A DNA stretch of 64,000 nucleotides. It comes from Glutamicibacter sp. JL.03c (GTDB lineage: Bacteria > Actinomycetota > Actinomycetes > Actinomycetales > Micrococcaceae). Location: assembly GCF_025854375.1 (NCBI RefSeq), contig NZ_CP107575.1, positions 1,550,001 through 1,614,000 on the forward strand. Direction: 5' to 3'. This document shows positions 9,354 to 18,559 of this stretch, in pieces. The position numbers were made by a program, and so were the translations under genes. The notes beneath the pieces were generated by a model. It saw only the letters and a program-made list of their open reading frames with translations, was not told where the DNA came from and ran no database searches. Positions within the stretch are counted from its first letter, which is position 1, and each line of letters begins with the position of its first letter.

Positions 9354-10778
9354 TCAGATGAAGATGCTCATGACCAGGACGAGTCCCAGCGCGATCACCG
9401 AGGCGACGGAAACACCAACGGTGACCGACTTCAGGGCGCCTCGCACCGTTTGGCCCAGCAGGGATTGCAGCAGCCAGAAGGTATTGGAGGTGACGTGGAT
9501 CATGAACAGCGAGCCGGCCCCGGCCGCCAGCGCGATGAGCACCGGATCCAGTCCCAGTGCCGGAGCGATCGGGGCGAGCATGCCGGCGGCGGTGATCGCC
9601 GAGAGGGTCACCGAACCCACGGCGATGTGCAGTACCGCGGCAATCACCCAGACCACCACCAGCGGTGCCACGGCGCTGGCGCTGAAGAATCCGCCGAGGA
9701 TATCGCCCAGTCCGGCGGCGGCCACGGTGGCGGCCAGCGAACCTCCGGCGCCGGTGAGCAGCAGGATCTGTCCGCTGTCCTTGAAGCCGGTGCTGATCGC
9801 GTCCTCCACGCCCTGTTGGCCGATGGCTCCGCGTGCCACGATGGTGGTGCCGATCAGGCCGATGAGCAGTGCGACCACGGGGTTGCCCAGCAGTTCCAGC
9901 ACGCCGTTCTGGAATGTGGCGATTTCGGCGATCGCGCCGGCGGCAATGAGGAGCAGCGAGAGCAGCAGGGGAGCGAAGAGCAGCAGCAACGAGGTTTCGC
10001 GCTGGCCTTCGGGGCCGACGGCCACCTTCACCGCGCCGGAATCGGCCTGCGGCTGCTGTCCGCCATCGATGCCAACGCTGCCGCGGGCCGGCGGATTCGG
10101 GGTGCTCTGCGGGTAGTCGTCTTCCTCGAAGACATGTTGCTCGTCGCGCGCTGGCTTCCAGAACCCGCGACGGAACAGGAAGGACATGATCAGCACCGCG
10201 AGCACGACCGTCGGCACCACCAGGAGCAATCCGCAGATCAGCATCTTGCCCAGCGATACGCCCAGGACGCCGGCTACCGCCAAGGCGCCGACGCCGGGAA
10301 CCATGAAGATGATGCCGCACTCCAGCGAGATCGCCATGGCAGTGGCCAATCGGGCGGTGCCCATCGGACCGATCTTGGTGGCCATGCGACGCGCCAGCGG
10401 TGCCGAGATGACGATCAGGACGTCAACGAAGATCGACTGCAGCACGGTGCCCATGGCTACCGCCATGGAGTAGGGCAAGGCCTTGGGGCCGAACACCGAA
10501 AGCAGGCGTTCGACCAGGCGGCGGATGGCGCCGACCTCGTTGAGGATCGAACCCATCAGCACGCCGAAGGCGATGAGCAGTCCGACCTCCATCATGATGT
10601 CGCCGAAGCCCTGGGTGATGGTTTCGATGGTCTTGCTGATGCCAAGTTGCGTGCTCAGTCCCAGATACAGGGCGCCGAGGACCAGCCCGATGACGGGGTT
10701 GACCTTGAATTTGACGATCAGCAGCACCGTGGCGAGCACGGCCACGGCGGTGTTAATCAGAATCGCTGTATCTGACAT
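9354..10778 (-). CDS. GntP-family permease
   Basis: 474-aa polytopic membrane protein with about 12 hydrophobic segments and a hydrophilic central loop (around residues 220-265). It belongs to the GntP/ion-transporter superfamily by overall pattern (NPVIGLVLGALYLG near the N-terminus; conserved ITAAGMLAPIAPALGL and SGQILLLTGAGGSLAA segments). Family members import gluconate or other hydroxy-acids with protons. As first gene of the operon leading to the CoA-transferase and lyase, it most likely imports their organic-acid substrate. Start ATG at 10778. Confidence 0.85.
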   Translation of the reverse strand: MSDTAILINTAVAVLATVLLIVKFKVNPVIGLVLGALYLGLSTQLGISKTIETITQGFGDIMMEVGLLIAFGVLMGSILNEVGAIRRLVERLLSVFGPKALPYSMAVAMGTVLQSIFVDVLIVISAPLARRMATKIGPMGTARLATAMAISLECGIIFMVPGVGALAVAGVLGVSLGKMLICGLLLVVPTVVLAVLIMSFLFRRGFWKPARDEQHVFEEDDYPQSTPNPPARGSVGIDGGQQPQADSGAVKVAVGPEGQRETSLLLLFAPLLLSLLLIAAGAIAEIATFQNGVLELLGNPVVALLIGLIGTTIVARGAIGQQGVEDAISTGFKDSGQILLLTGAGGSLAATVAAAGLGDILGGFFSASAVAPLVVVWVIAAVLHIAVGSVTLSAITAAGMLAPIAPALGLDPVLIALAAGAGSLFMIHVTSNTFWLLQSLLGQTVRGALKSVTVGVSVASVIALGLVLVMSIFI

Positions 10779-10923
10779 GGGGATCCGATCTTCGTTGATA
10801 ACGGGAAGACGTGAGCTGGGTCACGGAACTCTGATTCATAGTATGAGTTACAACCCACAATGTAAACTTCATGTCGTGACTGGGTCATCGCCGATCCACG
10901 GGTTTTCGCGCTTAACCGCAGCA

Positions 10924-10950
10924 GGCCCCGCAGTAACAAGCTGCAGGGCC
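10924..10950 (-). terminator. possible terminator after synthetase 2
   Basis: 10-bp inverted repeat (one G-T pair) with 7-nt loop, 25-50 bases beyond the stop of the minus-strand synthetase. No long U-run follows, so this is weak. Confidence 0.45.
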
Positions 10951-10974
10951 CGCCAGGGCACGTAGCCAAGGCGG

Positions 10975-12681
10975 CTATGATTTCAGCGAAGGAAAGTCCG
11001 TATCCCGGTACTCCTTGCCCGCTGGTTCGCCGCCATTGAACCGGCGCTCTTCGGCCTGGCGCAATTCCACGCGGCGGATCTTGCCCGAGATGGTCTTGGG
11101 CAACTGGGCGAACTCGATGCGCCGTACCCGCTTGAACGCCGAGAGATGCTCTCGGCAATGCGCCAAAATCGACTCCGCGAGTTCGGGCCCGGCCTGCGTA
11201 TTCCCCGTGGGGACGATATAGGCCTTCGGCACGCTCAAGCGCACTTCATCCGGGGCTGGCACCACCGCTGCCTCGGCCACCCCGGGATGCTCGATCAACA
11301 CGGATTCCAGCTCGAAGGGGCTGATTTTGTAGTCGCTGGACTTGAACACGTCATCGGCGCGACCCACGTAGGTCAACACGCCGCGTTCATCGCGTTCAGC
11401 GATATCGCCGGTGTGGTAGACCCCGTCGCGGAAGACCTCGGCGGTCTTCTCCGGGTTCTCGAAATAGCCCTTCATCAGCCCCAGCGGGCGGGGATCGGCC
11501 ACCAGGCAGATCTCGCCCAGATCCCCGGCCTCGCCGGTGGCCGGGTCGCGCAGCACGATATCGTAGCCGGGCATCTCGCGCCCCATGGCCCCGATGGTGA
11601 TCGGAACGCCCGGCGGATTGGCGATCTGCACCGTGGTTTCGGTCTGGCCAAAGCCGTCGCGGATCACCTGGCCCCAGGATTTCTGCACCTGGTCGATGAC
11701 CTCGGCATTCAGCGGTTCGCCGGCGGAGACCAGCTTCGCCGGAGGATTCTTCAATGCGCTCAGGTCCGCCTGGATCAGTAGGCGCCACACGGTCGGCGGA
11801 GCGCAGAAGCTGGTGACCTTCTCGGTGTCCATCTGGTGCATCAGCGCGATCGGATCGAAGCGGTCGTAGTTGTAGAGGAATACGGTGGCCTCGGCGATCC
11901 ACGGGGCGAACAGGTTCGACCATGCATGCTTGGCCCAGCCCGGGGAGGCGACATTCAGGTGCACATCGCCTGGTTCCAGCCCGATCCAGAACATCGTGCT
12001 CAAGTGCCCCACCGGGTACGAGGTGTGCGTGTGCTCCACCAGCTTCGCCTTGGACGTGGTCCCGGAGGTGAAATAGCGCAGCAGTGTCTCATCGGCGCGC
12101 GTAGGGCGCTCCAGCTGGAAATCGGCGTCGGCGTTGTAGGACTGCCCGAAGTCGAGGATGCCTTCAGCGGCGCTGCCTCCGATCTGGATCAGCGTGTAGT
12201 CGCCGGGCACCGTCTCGAATTTCTGGATTTCGCCCTGGTTGGTGATCACCCACTGGATATGCCCGCGCTCGATGCGGTCGGCCAGGTCCGTGGGGGTCAG
12301 TTGCGTGGTGCAGGGGATCAGGACCGCCCCGAGCTTGATCCCGGCCAGCATCGACTCCCAGAGCTCCACCTGGTTGCCGAGCATCACTGCGATCGTCTGG
12401 CCTCGGGTCACGCCCTGATCGCTGAGCCAGCGCGCGAGTTGCGTAGAGCGCCGCGAGAGTTCGGACCAACTGCGGCGTGTCGAGCTGCCATCGCGTTCGG
12501 TGATGATCAGCGCCGGCGTATCTGCTCGTTGCGGATCCTTGGCCACCTGGTCGAACCAGTCGAAGCCGAAGTTGAATTCGCTGAACTCGGGCCAACGGAA
12601 TTCGTCTCGGGCCCTTTCGTAGTTCTCACGCAATTCCAGGAGCCGATCGCGGGCAGCTCTGAATTCATCGGTAACGCTCAC
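10975..12681 (-). CDS. AMP-forming acyl-CoA synthetase (paralogue 2)
   Basis: 568-aa ANL enzyme. The GTG at 12681 (VSVTDEFRAARDR) is preferred because GGAAGG lies just upstream and the start aligns with that of the paralogue at 4374-6086; the frame stays open further upstream, but that stretch overlaps degenerate sequence. Motifs: YFTSGTTSKAK, DGFGQTETT, HTGDIAERDERG, PKTISGKIRR. The two paralogues share most residues over their whole length, so they descend from a duplication and now flank the four-gene cluster between them. Function: ATP-dependent activation of a carboxylic acid to its CoA thioester; substrate unknown. Confidence 0.88.
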   Translation of the reverse strand: MSVTDEFRAARDRLLELRENYERARDEFRWPEFSEFNFGFDWFDQVAKDPQRADTPALIITERDGSSTRRSWSELSRRSTQLARWLSDQGVTRGQTIAVMLGNQVELWESMLAGIKLGAVLIPCTTQLTPTDLADRIERGHIQWVITNQGEIQKFETVPGDYTLIQIGGSAAEGILDFGQSYNADADFQLERPTRADETLLRYFTSGTTSKAKLVEHTHTSYPVGHLSTMFWIGLEPGDVHLNVASPGWAKHAWSNLFAPWIAEATVFLYNYDRFDPIALMHQMDTEKVTSFCAPPTVWRLLIQADLSALKNPPAKLVSAGEPLNAEVIDQVQKSWGQVIRDGFGQTETTVQIANPPGVPITIGAMGREMPGYDIVLRDPATGEAGDLGEICLVADPRPLGLMKGYFENPEKTAEVFRDGVYHTGDIAERDERGVLTYVGRADDVFKSSDYKISPFELESVLIEHPGVAEAAVVPAPDEVRLSVPKAYIVPTGNTQAGPELAESILAHCREHLSAFKRVRRIEFAQLPKTISGKIRRVELRQAEERRFNGGEPAGKEYRDTDFPSLKS

Positions 12682-12954
12682 AATTAACCTTCCGTCGCTG
12701 GGACCAGGACACCTCACGGAGTCGTGAGGCAGATCACTTGCCAATATACTTGGAAGTCCAAGGGTTTGAAAGCGCTGGGGGGTACCGGGCGGCACATGAG
12801 CCTCGCGGCTGGCGGGCAATGCTGGTGGTGATTGAGCTGGGCGAGCGGGGGTGCGGATAATCGGAAACCTCGCCGAGCCACCTGCTCCGGCATGGGCCGA
12901 CTTGCATGACTTTGCCGGCTCGGCCTTATCCCATCTGCCAATCTTGGGGGAGGC

Positions 12955-13271
12955 CTTGATGGCCGTCATGAACGATGAAGCAACCAGCGGTCCGTAAGGG
13001 CTGGTGGCCACCGTTCTGCGCCATGGCCCGGAAATGGCTATCTGCACGCTGGGAGCGCCGGGCGCGGTGGCAACGGATCGACAGCAGCGGTGCCGGAGAT
13101 GCCATCATGGCCGGTTACCTGGTGGATCACCAGCGGGGGTCATCGGCGCAAGCGGCTTTCGGAACAGCCTGCAGGGCGAACGCTGTGGTGCTGCCGAGCC
13201 GGCGTCCGCGTCCGAAGCTCGCCCGGTGGCTTGCCCGGTGCCAGCGGCGTGCGCTGCCATCGCGCGCGTGA
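12955..13271 (+). pseudogene. remnant of a PfkB-family sugar kinase
   Basis: No intact gene fits 12.7-13.36 kb, but kinase pieces can be read in two frames. From 13004 one frame gives a segment with ICTLGAPGAVATD, like the PfkB strand before the active site. From about 13078 the next frame gives SSGAGDAIMAGYL, the PfkB signature with the GAGD anion hole and catalytic Asp, then a run like the C-terminal helix of 1-phosphofructokinase or ribokinase. The linker between them is shorter than in the family, so there is a deletion as well as a frameshift. The N-terminal half is gone. The reading rests on motif recognition. Confidence 0.5.
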
Positions 13272-13364
13272 TCGCCGGAACACTGGAATTTACTTGAAGC
13301 CTCAACTAAAACGACGTAGGCTTAAAACCAACAAGAAGTCCTGATCGGAAAGAAGGCACTGGCC

Positions 13365-14234
13365 ATGTGCATGCTCAAAGAAGATAAGCTCGCCGCAGCC
13401 ACTCACATGAACGCCGTGCAGTTGAAAGTCGGCGACATGAGGGCCATGAGCGAGTACTACCAAAAAGCGCTGGGGCTCACGGTGCTGGATGAAACCGCCG
13501 AAGGCACCCGCTTAGGCCGCGGCACCCGGGAGCTGGTCAACCTGCGCAACGCCCCGGGTCTCCGTCTGCCTGCCCGCAGCGAAGCAGGGTTGTTCCACAC
13601 CGCGTTGCTCTTCAATAGCCAAGCAGATTTGGCCGCCACCGTGCTGTCGGCCGCGCAATTCGACCAGAGCAAATTCGTCGGAAGCTCAGATCACCTGGTC
13701 TCCGAAGCCTTCTACTTCACGGACCCCGAAGGCAACGGCATCGAGCTGTACTTCGACCGGCCGCGCGAGACGTGGACCTGGAACCACGGCGAGGTCAGCA
13801 TGGACACCATCTACCTGGACCCCAACAACTACCTGAACACCCACCTGAGCGAACAGGCCGTGGCCTCCTTGCAATCGGCCGGCGCCGATATCGGCCACGT
13901 CCACCTGCAGGTGGGCGATGTGGCCACCGCACGCCAGTTCTATGTGGACACCCTGGGTTTTGACGAGACCACCGCGCTGGGCAACCAGGCGCTGTTCGTC
14001 TCCGCTGGCGGCTATCACCACCACATGGCGATGAACGTGTGGAATTCCCGCGGCGCAGGTCCCCGCAAGGACACCCTGGGCCTCGGCGAGGTGCTGATCA
14101 ACGTGCCCACCGCCGATGAGGTCGGCAAACTGGCGCAGCGATTGAGCTTCGCGGGCGTGGCCCACCATCACACCGGCGCCGAACTGCGCTTCAACGATCC
14201 ATGGAACAACCAGCTGCGCGTGGCCGTCGCCTAG
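13365..14234 (+). CDS. two-domain VOC protein, ring-cleaving dioxygenase-like
   Basis: 289 aa with two vicinal-oxygen-chelate modules, as in CatE-type extradiol dioxygenases. Domain 1 begins HMNAVQLKVGDM and has FHTALLF and GNGIELYFDRP; domain 2 begins HVHLQVGDV and has YHHHMAMNVW and NDPWNNQLRV. The paired His/His/Glu positions could bind Fe(II) or Mn(II). The ATG at 13365 follows AGAAGG. The gene is monocistronic, facing the acetyltransferase gene. The substrate (a catechol or another small molecule) cannot be deduced. Confidence 0.85.
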   Translation: MCMLKEDKLAAATHMNAVQLKVGDMRAMSEYYQKALGLTVLDETAEGTRLGRGTRELVNLRNAPGLRLPARSEAGLFHTALLFNSQADLAATVLSAAQFDQSKFVGSSDHLVSEAFYFTDPEGNGIELYFDRPRETWTWNHGEVSMDTIYLDPNNYLNTHLSEQAVASLQSAGADIGHVHLQVGDVATARQFYVDTLGFDETTALGNQALFVSAGGYHHHMAMNVWNSRGAGPRKDTLGLGEVLINVPTADEVGKLAQRLSFAGVAHHHTGAELRFNDPWNNQLRVAVA

Positions 14235-14255
14235 CCGCAGGCCGCGGGCGGGGGA

Positions 14256-15035
14256 TCAGGCGGACCTCGTCAACTGCTCGGCGATCACCTCGGCGGTCAA
14301 CGGGGTGGTCACCAGCGGCTGGAAATCTCCCTGCTCGCGGCCGCGCAGCACCTGCGCGGCAAAAAGGTCCGGGGATCTGACATCGCAGCGCGTCAGATCC
14401 TCAGGAGCCAATTCCCACCAGGCCGAGGCCTGCAGGGCCTGCACGGTTTCCGGGGCAAAACGCTCGCGGATCACCCGCGCCGGCAGGCCGCCGACCACCG
14501 TATAGGGCGCCACATCCTTGGTCACCACGGAATTCGAGGCGACCACTGCGCCGTCCCCGATGGTGATGCCATGGCCCAGGGTGACCTTCTCGCCGATCCA
14601 TACGTCGTTGCCGATCGTGATCTTCCCGGGCTTGTAGCCGAACGTCGCCGCTTTCAGCGCGACCCCGCGATCTTCGCTATAGGCCTGCGCGAGCAGCTGC
14701 TGGTTGTAGAACACCGGGCTGGTCGAAGCCCACTCATGCGGATGGCGGGCGCCCATCACGCTCAGGGACTTGGCGATCGAGGTGAAACGGCCGACGGCCA
14801 AGGACTTGTGCAGCCTCGAATGGGTATAGGAAAACGCGCCCATCCGCCCCAAGGCCAACCCCGTTGTGCCCCAGAACGTGGTGTACGGGTGCAATTCCAG
14901 GTCCGCCTCATAGCTCACCAAGGCCTCGGGCTGATAGGAATCCCCGGTCTTCTCCATGCTGTCGACACCGCGGCCGGCCAGCAGGATCCGGTACTCGCGC
15001 AACAGCGGCTGCAACTGGGACATCGCGATTTTCAT
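14256..15035 (-). CDS. CatB-like hexapeptide-repeat acetyltransferase
   Basis: 259 aa counted from the ATG at 15035; a longer in-frame start at 15071 exists but adds residues unlike the family. The core is a left-handed beta-helix: GKITIGNDVWIGEKVTLGHG, ITIGDGAVVASNSVVTKDV, and the end pattern PYTVVGGLPARVIRERF typical of xenobiotic/sugar O-acetyltransferases. A His-containing loop (GARHPHEW) resembles the active-site loop of the CatB group. It likely acetylates a sugar or surface-glycan unit, which would suit the adjacent glycosyltransferase gene on the same strand (gap 78 bp, order GT then acetyltransferase). Confidence 0.82.
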   Translation of the reverse strand: MKIAMSQLQPLLREYRILLAGRGVDSMEKTGDSYQPEALVSYEADLELHPYTTFWGTTGLALGRMGAFSYTHSRLHKSLAVGRFTSIAKSLSVMGARHPHEWASTSPVFYNQQLLAQAYSEDRGVALKAATFGYKPGKITIGNDVWIGEKVTLGHGITIGDGAVVASNSVVTKDVAPYTVVGGLPARVIRERFAPETVQALQASAWWELAPEDLTRCDVRSPDLFAAQVLRGREQGDFQPLVTTPLTAEVIAEQLTRSA

Positions 15036-15113
15036 GAGTACGAGTCTAGGGCCGCGAACTGAGTGCGCCATGGGCGGGCGCCGAGGGGCACCTGGTGATC
15101 TGCCCGCCGAGCC

Positions 15114-16934
15114 CTACTTCTTCGGCTGACCGGTCTGCGGCTTGAAGGACAGGTTGTTGTGCGTGGTGAAGTACGGCAGGGCGCGCGACTTCTTCACGCC
15201 CAGGCGCTTGAGCTCTACGCTGCCCCCGAGCCGGCACCGCAGATACACATCACTTGGTGCATCTTCCCCTGCCGCGGCCTGCAGCAGCTGCGCACTCAGG
15301 GCGAACACCAGCCGCTGCTCCTGGCGTTGGGTGGCAGAAATCGACTGCAGCTGGGCCTTGGTGTCGCGATCAAGGATGACCAGCTCGATCTCGGCGTGCC
15401 GCGGCAGCGGCTCGGAGACGCTGATGCCCAGCGCCAGCCCATCATCTGGGAGGAATTCGAGCGAGGCGATGCGGGCCGAGAAATCCGGCAGGTCATCCCT
15501 GGTGCCGTCGGCCTTGAGCCGGGCTGCCTTGTTCCTGGTTTCCACCCACCGCGCGATCACATCGTTGGCGGCATACTCGCGGGCGAATTCCCGGCAGCGG
15601 GCCGACATGCTGGCCGCCAGCTGCCCCTCGGTGATCAGCTGCTCTACCCGCTCGGCCATTGCCTGCAGATCCCCGGGCGCCACCAAGAAGCCGTTGACCC
15701 CGTCGCGGATGCTATCGGCCGGGCCGAAATTGATGTCGAAGGACACCGGGATGCAGCCCTGCTGCTGCGCCTCGAGCAAGACCAGCGCCTGCCCCTCGTT
15801 GGTGGAGGTGAACAGCTGCGCGGTGCAGCTGGCGAAAAGTTCCGGCAGCCGGTCGGAATACCCGTGGAAGAGGACCAAATCGTCCACCCCGAGCTCGCGG
15901 CTCAGTGCTTCGAGCTTATCGCGCTGTGAGCCCTGGCCGACCACATGCAATACCGGGTGATGCCCGCGGCGCACCAGCTCGGCGACCACCTTGATGCTGG
16001 CGGCCACATTCTTATTCGCCGTCAACGATCCGGCCGCGATCAGATGCGTGCTGTGGCGCTGCGGCGGCGGGCCGGGAAGGGTGCTGGCCTTGAGCGGATT
16101 GGGGATCACGAAACAGCGCTCGGCATCCCCGAAACGCCGCACATAGGCATCTCGCTGCGCGGCGGTGAGGAATACGAACCCATCCCACTGCGCGCGGGCT
16201 TCGATGATCGGCGCATGGGGGTCGCTCAGCTGCCCGGTCTGCAGCGGTTCGCCCTTGGCCACGTGGATGCTGTGGAAAGCGTACAGCTTGGGCACCTTGG
16301 TGGTCTTCCACTGATCCAGCAGCGCCGCCGTGTACTTGCTGTCGACCACCACCAGCGAGTTCTCGTTCTCGGCCAGCGAGCTGAGCCAGTACCGGTACAG
16401 CGCCGGTGCAGTATTAAAGCGGGCGATCACCGTGCCATCGGCAGCCAGCACCTCCAGGCACCGACGCTTCTTGCCCTGGTGGTCAAAGCCCTTGGTGTCG
16501 ATCAGGAAGGTGCTGCCGTCCTTGCGCAGGAACCGAGTCTGCCTGGTTCCCTTGGCCCTGCCATCGGTGAAATGCTGGCTGAAAGGGCGCTCGGGCGCCT
16601 CGGGATAGGCCACGGTGTCATCCAGTGCCAGATCAGCGGTGGCCGGATCGAACTTTTTCGCGGCTACCGGTTCCTGCGGCGCCATTGCGCGCTGGGCCAG
16701 ATCGAGGTACAGGTTCAGCACCTGCACATCCGGGGAGAGCTTGCCCTTGCCGACCAGCTCGTCGACGATCTGCGGCTGATCCGGCGCGCGATTAAAGGTC
16801 ACCACAAACGCCCGGCCGTAGCGCTGGGCGAACAGCCCGGCTCGCTGGATGCACACCGTGGTCATTCCGCCGAATTCGCGTTCGAGCTTCCACGTCACCA
16901 TGTAGGCGTTAAGATGTTCGCTGGATAATGCCAC
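15114..16934 (-). CDS. GT4-type glycosyltransferase, TagE/TarE-like
   Basis: 606 aa from the GTG at 16934, which has AAAGGG eight bases upstream and gives VALSSEHLNAYMVTW; the frame is open to 17105. An N-terminal half with the motif LEREFGGMTTV, as in poly(glycerol-phosphate) glucosyltransferases, is followed by a GT4 domain: AAGSLTANKNV, VVGQGSQRDKLEAL, FTSTNEGQALVLLEAQQQG with the E-x7-E pair, and NGFLVAPGD. A ~110-residue beta-rich domain follows. It probably glycosylates a wall polymer such as teichoic acid; the polymer is inferred. It pairs with the downstream acetyltransferase. Confidence 0.82.
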   Translation of the reverse strand: MALSSEHLNAYMVTWKLEREFGGMTTVCIQRAGLFAQRYGRAFVVTFNRAPDQPQIVDELVGKGKLSPDVQVLNLYLDLAQRAMAPQEPVAAKKFDPATADLALDDTVAYPEAPERPFSQHFTDGRAKGTRQTRFLRKDGSTFLIDTKGFDHQGKKRRCLEVLAADGTVIARFNTAPALYRYWLSSLAENENSLVVVDSKYTAALLDQWKTTKVPKLYAFHSIHVAKGEPLQTGQLSDPHAPIIEARAQWDGFVFLTAAQRDAYVRRFGDAERCFVIPNPLKASTLPGPPPQRHSTHLIAAGSLTANKNVAASIKVVAELVRRGHHPVLHVVGQGSQRDKLEALSRELGVDDLVLFHGYSDRLPELFASCTAQLFTSTNEGQALVLLEAQQQGCIPVSFDINFGPADSIRDGVNGFLVAPGDLQAMAERVEQLITEGQLAASMSARCREFAREYAANDVIARWVETRNKAARLKADGTRDDLPDFSARIASLEFLPDDGLALGISVSEPLPRHAEIELVILDRDTKAQLQSISATQRQEQRLVFALSAQLLQAAAGEDAPSDVYLRCRLGGSVELKRLGVKKSRALPYFTTHNNLSFKPQTGQPKK

Positions 16935-17261
16935 GAGGTCGGCCCTTTGGGTTGAGAGCAAAAACTGTGGTGCCCGGTCATGAGCCTTGCGGTTTGCGGG
17001 ACCACGTTTGTTGAGCGTAGCGCTCAATGGCGGTCCGCGTCTTGTTCCTCGGGGCCAATAGGGCAAGCTCTCAGTTTCTTCAGCTGAGGCACATCGCTGA
17101 CGCACAGTTGTAGATCAGGCCCGCGTCAAAAATGCGCATGTGGTGATATTGTGACCACCTGTCCCACAATGGTGTCATTTTGTGGCACGGGTGAAAAAGG
17201 GACGATCACCTGCAGCATGCGCGCAGGAAGTGGTTCGTTGCTGTTTGGGGTGATCTGCCGA
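16935..17261. other. intergenic region upstream of the glycosyltransferase
   Basis: 327 bp without a gene. It holds a hairpin with inner arms TTGAGCG/CGCTCAA near 17010-17027 in the probable leader, and near 17140-17187 a cluster of related short repeats of the type TTGTGRCAC in both orientations that may be operators for the glycosyltransferase gene. Confidence 0.4.
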
Positions 17262-18551
17262 TTAGCTTTCGAATAGTTGCTGACCAAGGTACTGGCCTTC
17301 ACGCACTCCCGGAACAATGGCATATAGCCCGGAACTGGTATTACGAAGATATTCGGTCATGGCATCGTTGGCGCTCATCGCTTGTTGGATGGGGACAAAA
17401 TGCGTTCGTGCATCGGTAACAAAGGCAATGAAGAACAGCCCGGCATCTAAACGGCCCAACCCATCGGAGCCATCTGTGTAGTTGAAGCCGCGACGCAGCA
17501 TCTTGATTCCCTGGTGGGCATCGGGATGCACCACCGCGATGTGGGAGTCCACGGGGATGATGGGACCATTGCTTCCGGCCATCGTGAAGTCGGGCGCGGT
17601 GAACTCCTCGCCGCCAGAGAGCGGAGCGCCGCTGCCCTTGAGCCGGCCTACCAGGTTTTCTTGTTCGCCTAGGGTGGCGCGATCCCAGGTTTCGATATGC
17701 ATGCGAATCCGGCGGATTACCATATAGCTTCCACCCACCATCCACGGCTGATCGGTGCGTTGCTTCTGTACCCAAACATGCTCATTGATCTCATCGGTAT
17801 GCTCGGCCACGATGTTATTGGTGCCGTCCTTAAAACCAAACAGGTTCCGCGGGGTGCTCTGCGCGGTACTGGTTTTCGAGGTTCGGCCGAAGCCGATTTG
17901 CGACCAGCGGACGTTGGCTTTGCCAAAAGCCAAGCGTGAGAGATTGCGAATGGCATGGACCGCAACCTGCGGGTCATCGGCGCAGGCTTGGACGATGATG
18001 TCCCCATTGCTGCGGGCTTCTTCGATCATGTCTGAACGAAAATGCGGAAGCTCAATCAGTGCCTCGGGTAGTTTGCCATCGAGGCCGAATCTTGCCTTGC
18101 CGTCCTTTTCAAAGAGCGTGCGCCCAAACCCGATGGTGACTGTCAAACGGGACGCCGGCAGCCCTAGCGCCTCGCCGGTATCTTCCGGAGGCGCGTCATA
18201 GGAACCATCAACAGCACCCGAAGTTCCAACGGGCTGGCCCTTCATCATCTGGGCAATGGCCCGGGTCCAGTTCTGAAGCAGCTCGATAAGTTCCTCGCGA
18301 GACCGTGCCTGAACATCAAAAGCCGCCGTGTGCATCCGGTCTTGAGCTTCGGTGATGATTCCAGATTGGTGCTCACCGTAAAATGGCACCTGATCATCAA
18401 CAGTCTGCTGGCTTTCTTGGCTGGCGTAGGCGCGGTGTCCCAGCGCTCCCAAAGCCAGGCCCGCGCCACCGGCGCCCATTGCCGAGAGCAAAAGGCGCCG
18501 GTTCATCGTCACACCGGTGGAAGGCTGTGATCCGGATGATTCTGCGTGCAT
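17262..18551 (-). CDS. efeB: EfeB, Dyp-type heme peroxidase (Tat-exported)
   Basis: 429 aa. A twin-arginine signal (NRRLLLSAMGAGGAGLALGALG, ending near YAS) indicates export of a folded heme protein. The Dyp signature GFKDGTNN is present, as are the late heme-ligand region with PRDAH-like SHIAVVHPDAHQ and the end pattern GLFFIAFVTDART. EfeB works with EfeO and EfeU in iron uptake, oxidising Fe(II) or handling heme. The ATG at 18551 follows AAAGGG and lies 8 bases after the efeO stop. Last gene of the operon. Confidence 0.93.
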   Translation of the reverse strand: MHAESSGSQPSTGVTMNRRLLLSAMGAGGAGLALGALGHRAYASQESQQTVDDQVPFYGEHQSGIITEAQDRMHTAAFDVQARSREELIELLQNWTRAIAQMMKGQPVGTSGAVDGSYDAPPEDTGEALGLPASRLTVTIGFGRTLFEKDGKARFGLDGKLPEALIELPHFRSDMIEEARSNGDIIVQACADDPQVAVHAIRNLSRLAFGKANVRWSQIGFGRTSKTSTAQSTPRNLFGFKDGTNNIVAEHTDEINEHVWVQKQRTDQPWMVGGSYMVIRRIRMHIETWDRATLGEQENLVGRLKGSGAPLSGGEEFTAPDFTMAGSNGPIIPVDSHIAVVHPDAHQGIKMLRRGFNYTDGSDGLGRLDAGLFFIAFVTDARTHFVPIQQAMSANDAMTEYLRNTSSGLYAIVPGVREGQYLGQQLFES

Positions 18552-18559
18552 CGTACCCT

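Noticed and set aside
9450..10775. 441-codon plus-strand frame opposite the permease
   Set aside because: Gln/His/Arg-rich translation typical of an antisense shadow over a membrane-protein gene.
12682..13047. N-terminal extension of synthetase 2 (frame open to 13047)
   Set aside because: The extension is unlike the paralogue, lacks a ribosome-binding site and overlaps kinase remnants on the other strand; the GTG at 12681 fits all evidence.
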